NCBI GenBank assembly: GCA_947496835.1
Contig: CANMFV010000041.1
Location: 1 to 7,593 of the forward strand
Direction: 5' to 3'
Origin: Flavobacteriales bacterium
Lineage (GTDB): Bacteria; Bacteroidota; Bacteroidia; Flavobacteriales_D; Crocinitomicaceae
Length of the DNA stretch: 7,593 nt
Part shown: positions 6,227 to 7,593 of the stretch, piece after piece
How the letters are laid out: each line of letters starts with the position of its first letter
How positions within the stretch are numbered: the stretch's first letter is position 1
The notes under the pieces: generated by a model
The model's input: the letters and a program-made list of their open reading frames with translations, nothing else
The model's database searches: none
What the model was told of the DNA's origin: nothing
Program-made: the position numbers and the translations under genes

Positions 6227-6290
6227 TATTAGGTATGATACCACAATTAATCCAAGTATTAGACTTCTAACAAAAGAAACAATAATACGA

Positions 6291-7593
6291 ATGAGAAAAA
6301 TCTTTCTATTTCTTACCCTATCACAATCCGTAATAGGATTTTCACAGCTTCAAAATTTTTATGATCGCGCAACGATTCAAAGCATTGAAGTATTTTTTAG
6401 TTTTTCCAATTGGGATGCACAACTAGATGCTGCAGTTGCTTCAGAAGCCTATATTATCGCGGATTCTGTTCGAATTAATGGTGTTTCCTTCGATAGTTGT
6501 GGCGTAAAGTATAAAGGAAATAGTTCTTACAGTCCAACAAATCAAAAGAATCCTTTACACATCGAACTCGATCACATTAAGGGGAATCAAGATTACCAAG
6601 GATATACAGATATTAAGTTGCAAAATGGATACAAGGACCCATCCATGATTCGAGAGGTACTTTCCTATGCAATTCTAGAGCAATACATGGATTGTCCGAA
6701 AGGTAACTTTGCCAATGTTTATGTAAATGGCGTTTATAGAGGATTGTATTCAAGTGCGGAAAGTATAAATAAAACCTTTAATGCAAATCATTATTACCAA
6801 AGTGGAGATACTTATTTTAAATGTAATCCAATTGGAGGTGCTGGACCTGGGAGCACAGTTAGTCCTGATTTAAAATACATCAGTATGGATAGCAGTGCCT
6901 ATTCCAATGGATATGAATTACGCAGTACTTTTGGTTGGAATCGTTTAGTGGATCTCATCAATACCTTGAATAATGATTTTACGAATATTGAGTCGAAATT
7001 GGATATTGATCGTGCGATTTGGATGTTAGCGTTCAATAATGTACTGGTTAATTTGGATTCCTACAGTGGAGCGTTCCGGCAAAACTATTATTTAACCTGG
7101 GATAACAATGCGCGATTCGTTCCGACGGTATGGGATTTAAATATGAGTTTTGCTGGATTTCCTGGTGGATCAGGTTCAAGTTCTAGTACAACAACCTTAG
7201 ATCCAATGTCGAATAGTACTTCTACGATTCATCCGCTTATTGTGAAAATAATGGGGAATCCGATGTATAAACGCATGTACATGGCACACGTCCGTACTAT
7301 GGTGCAGGAAATGTTTGCGAATGATTACTACTTAACGGTTGCGAATCAATTGCGCACAACGATTGATGCAACGGTGAATACGGATCCTTACAAATTCTAC
7401 ACTTACACACAGTTTCAAAATAGTTTAACTACTGCTGTCACAGGAACGGGTGGGCCTGGTGGAGGAGCAAGTATTCCTGGAATTCAAGCACTCATGGGTG
7501 CACGTGTTTCTTATTTCAACACCAATGCTAATTATGTCTTGGTTGCACCATCCCTTACAAGTTTCTCATCCTCTGTTGCAAGTCCGGTTTATA
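6291..7593 (+). CDS. Secreted CotH-kinase-family protein, 3'-truncated by window edge
   Basis: 434 codons are visible with no stop before the edge. Residues 1-19 (MRKIFLFLTL...GFSQ) form a typical Bacteroidota signal peptide, so the protein is exported. The body matches the CotH protein-kinase-like fold (named for the Bacillus spore-coat kinase): GVKYKGNSSY (71-80) as the glycine/lysine nucleotide-binding segment, DIKLQNGYKDPSMIREVLSY (107-126), NVYVNGVYRGLYSSAESIN (142-160), NVLVNLDSYSG (250-260) with a probable catalytic Asp at 256, NYYLTWD (265-271), and WDLNMSF (281-287) with a probable metal-binding Asp at 282. Gly/Ser-rich insertions occur at 289-299 and 385-393. Past about residue 415 the sequence turns Ser/Thr/Val-rich, probably the start of another extracellular domain. 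In this phylum such proteins often end in a type IX secretion sorting domain, which would be off-window. The ATG at 6291 directly precedes the signal peptide. Substrate is unknown. Confidence 0.88.
   Translation, partial: MRKIFLFLTLSQSVIGFSQLQNFYDRATIQSIEVFFSFSNWDAQLDAAVASEAYIIADSVRINGVSFDSCGVKYKGNSSYSPTNQKNPLHIELDHIKGNQDYQGYTDIKLQNGYKDPSMIREVLSYAILEQYMDCPKGNFANVYVNGVYRGLYSSAESINKTFNANHYYQSGDTYFKCNPIGGAGPGSTVSPDLKYISMDSSAYSNGYELRSTFGWNRLVDLINTLNNDFTNIESKLDIDRAIWMLAFNNVLVNLDSYSGAFRQNYYLTWDNNARFVPTVWDLNMSFAGFPGGSGSSSSTTTLDPMSNSTSTIHPLIVKIMGNPMYKRMYMAHVRTMVQEMFANDYYLTVANQLRTTIDATVNTDPYKFYTYTQFQNSLTTAVTGTGGPGGGASIPGIQALMGARVSYFNTNANYVLVAPSLTSFSSSVASPVY

Noticed and set aside
7443..7472. Gly-rich patch in the CotH protein as a sign of frameshift or repeat expansion
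   Set aside because: The frame stays open with normal flanking CotH-like sequence, and short Gly/Ser loops are plausible linkers in secreted proteins.

Overview
The window comes from a low-GC member of the Bacteroidota, most probably the Flavobacteriia. The evidence is a TAnnTTTG-type promoter just upstream of rpsP, the lack of Shine-Dalgarno sequences before most starts, ribosomal protein S16 with a long acidic tail, Bacteroidota-style lipoprotein signals, and a secreted CotH-kinase-family protein with an '...FSQ' signal-peptide end. The order Flavobacteriales (for example Crocinitomicaceae) is a guess from gene content and was not tested.

Layout. Left (1-358): the 3' part of rplT (ribosomal protein L20), closed by a strong intrinsic terminator. 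Centre-left (377-3602): three tightly packed plus-strand genes, a Gfo/Idh/MocA NAD(P)-dependent sugar oxidoreductase, an unrecognised lipoprotein, and a polyprenyl-phosphate sugar-1-phosphate transferase. The transferase starts one base after the lipoprotein stop. Together they look like a small surface-polysaccharide unit: sugar modification, envelope lipoprotein, and the membrane enzyme that begins glycan assembly. Centre (3642-4949): a recognisable promoter drives rpsP-rimM, encoding S16 and its 30S maturation factor. The S16 tail contains a 33-bp tandem repeat. Right (4946-6091, minus strand): a glycoside hydrolase family 3 lipoprotein (beta-N-acetylhexosaminidase-like) converges on rimM so closely that the stop codons overlap, and its apparent intrinsic terminator lies inside the rimM coding sequence. 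Far right (6291-7593): after a 199-bp divergent spacer with short palindromes, a secreted CotH-kinase-family protein runs off the window.

Most of the window is ordinary chromosomal housekeeping and cell-envelope material. I see no tRNA, rRNA, CRISPR array, insertion sequence or prophage, and no clear evidence of a new multi-gene system. The points most worth a second look are the terminator embedded in rimM, the repeat-built S16 tail, the unknown lipoprotein coupled to the sugar transferase, and active-site departures in the GH3 and CotH proteins.
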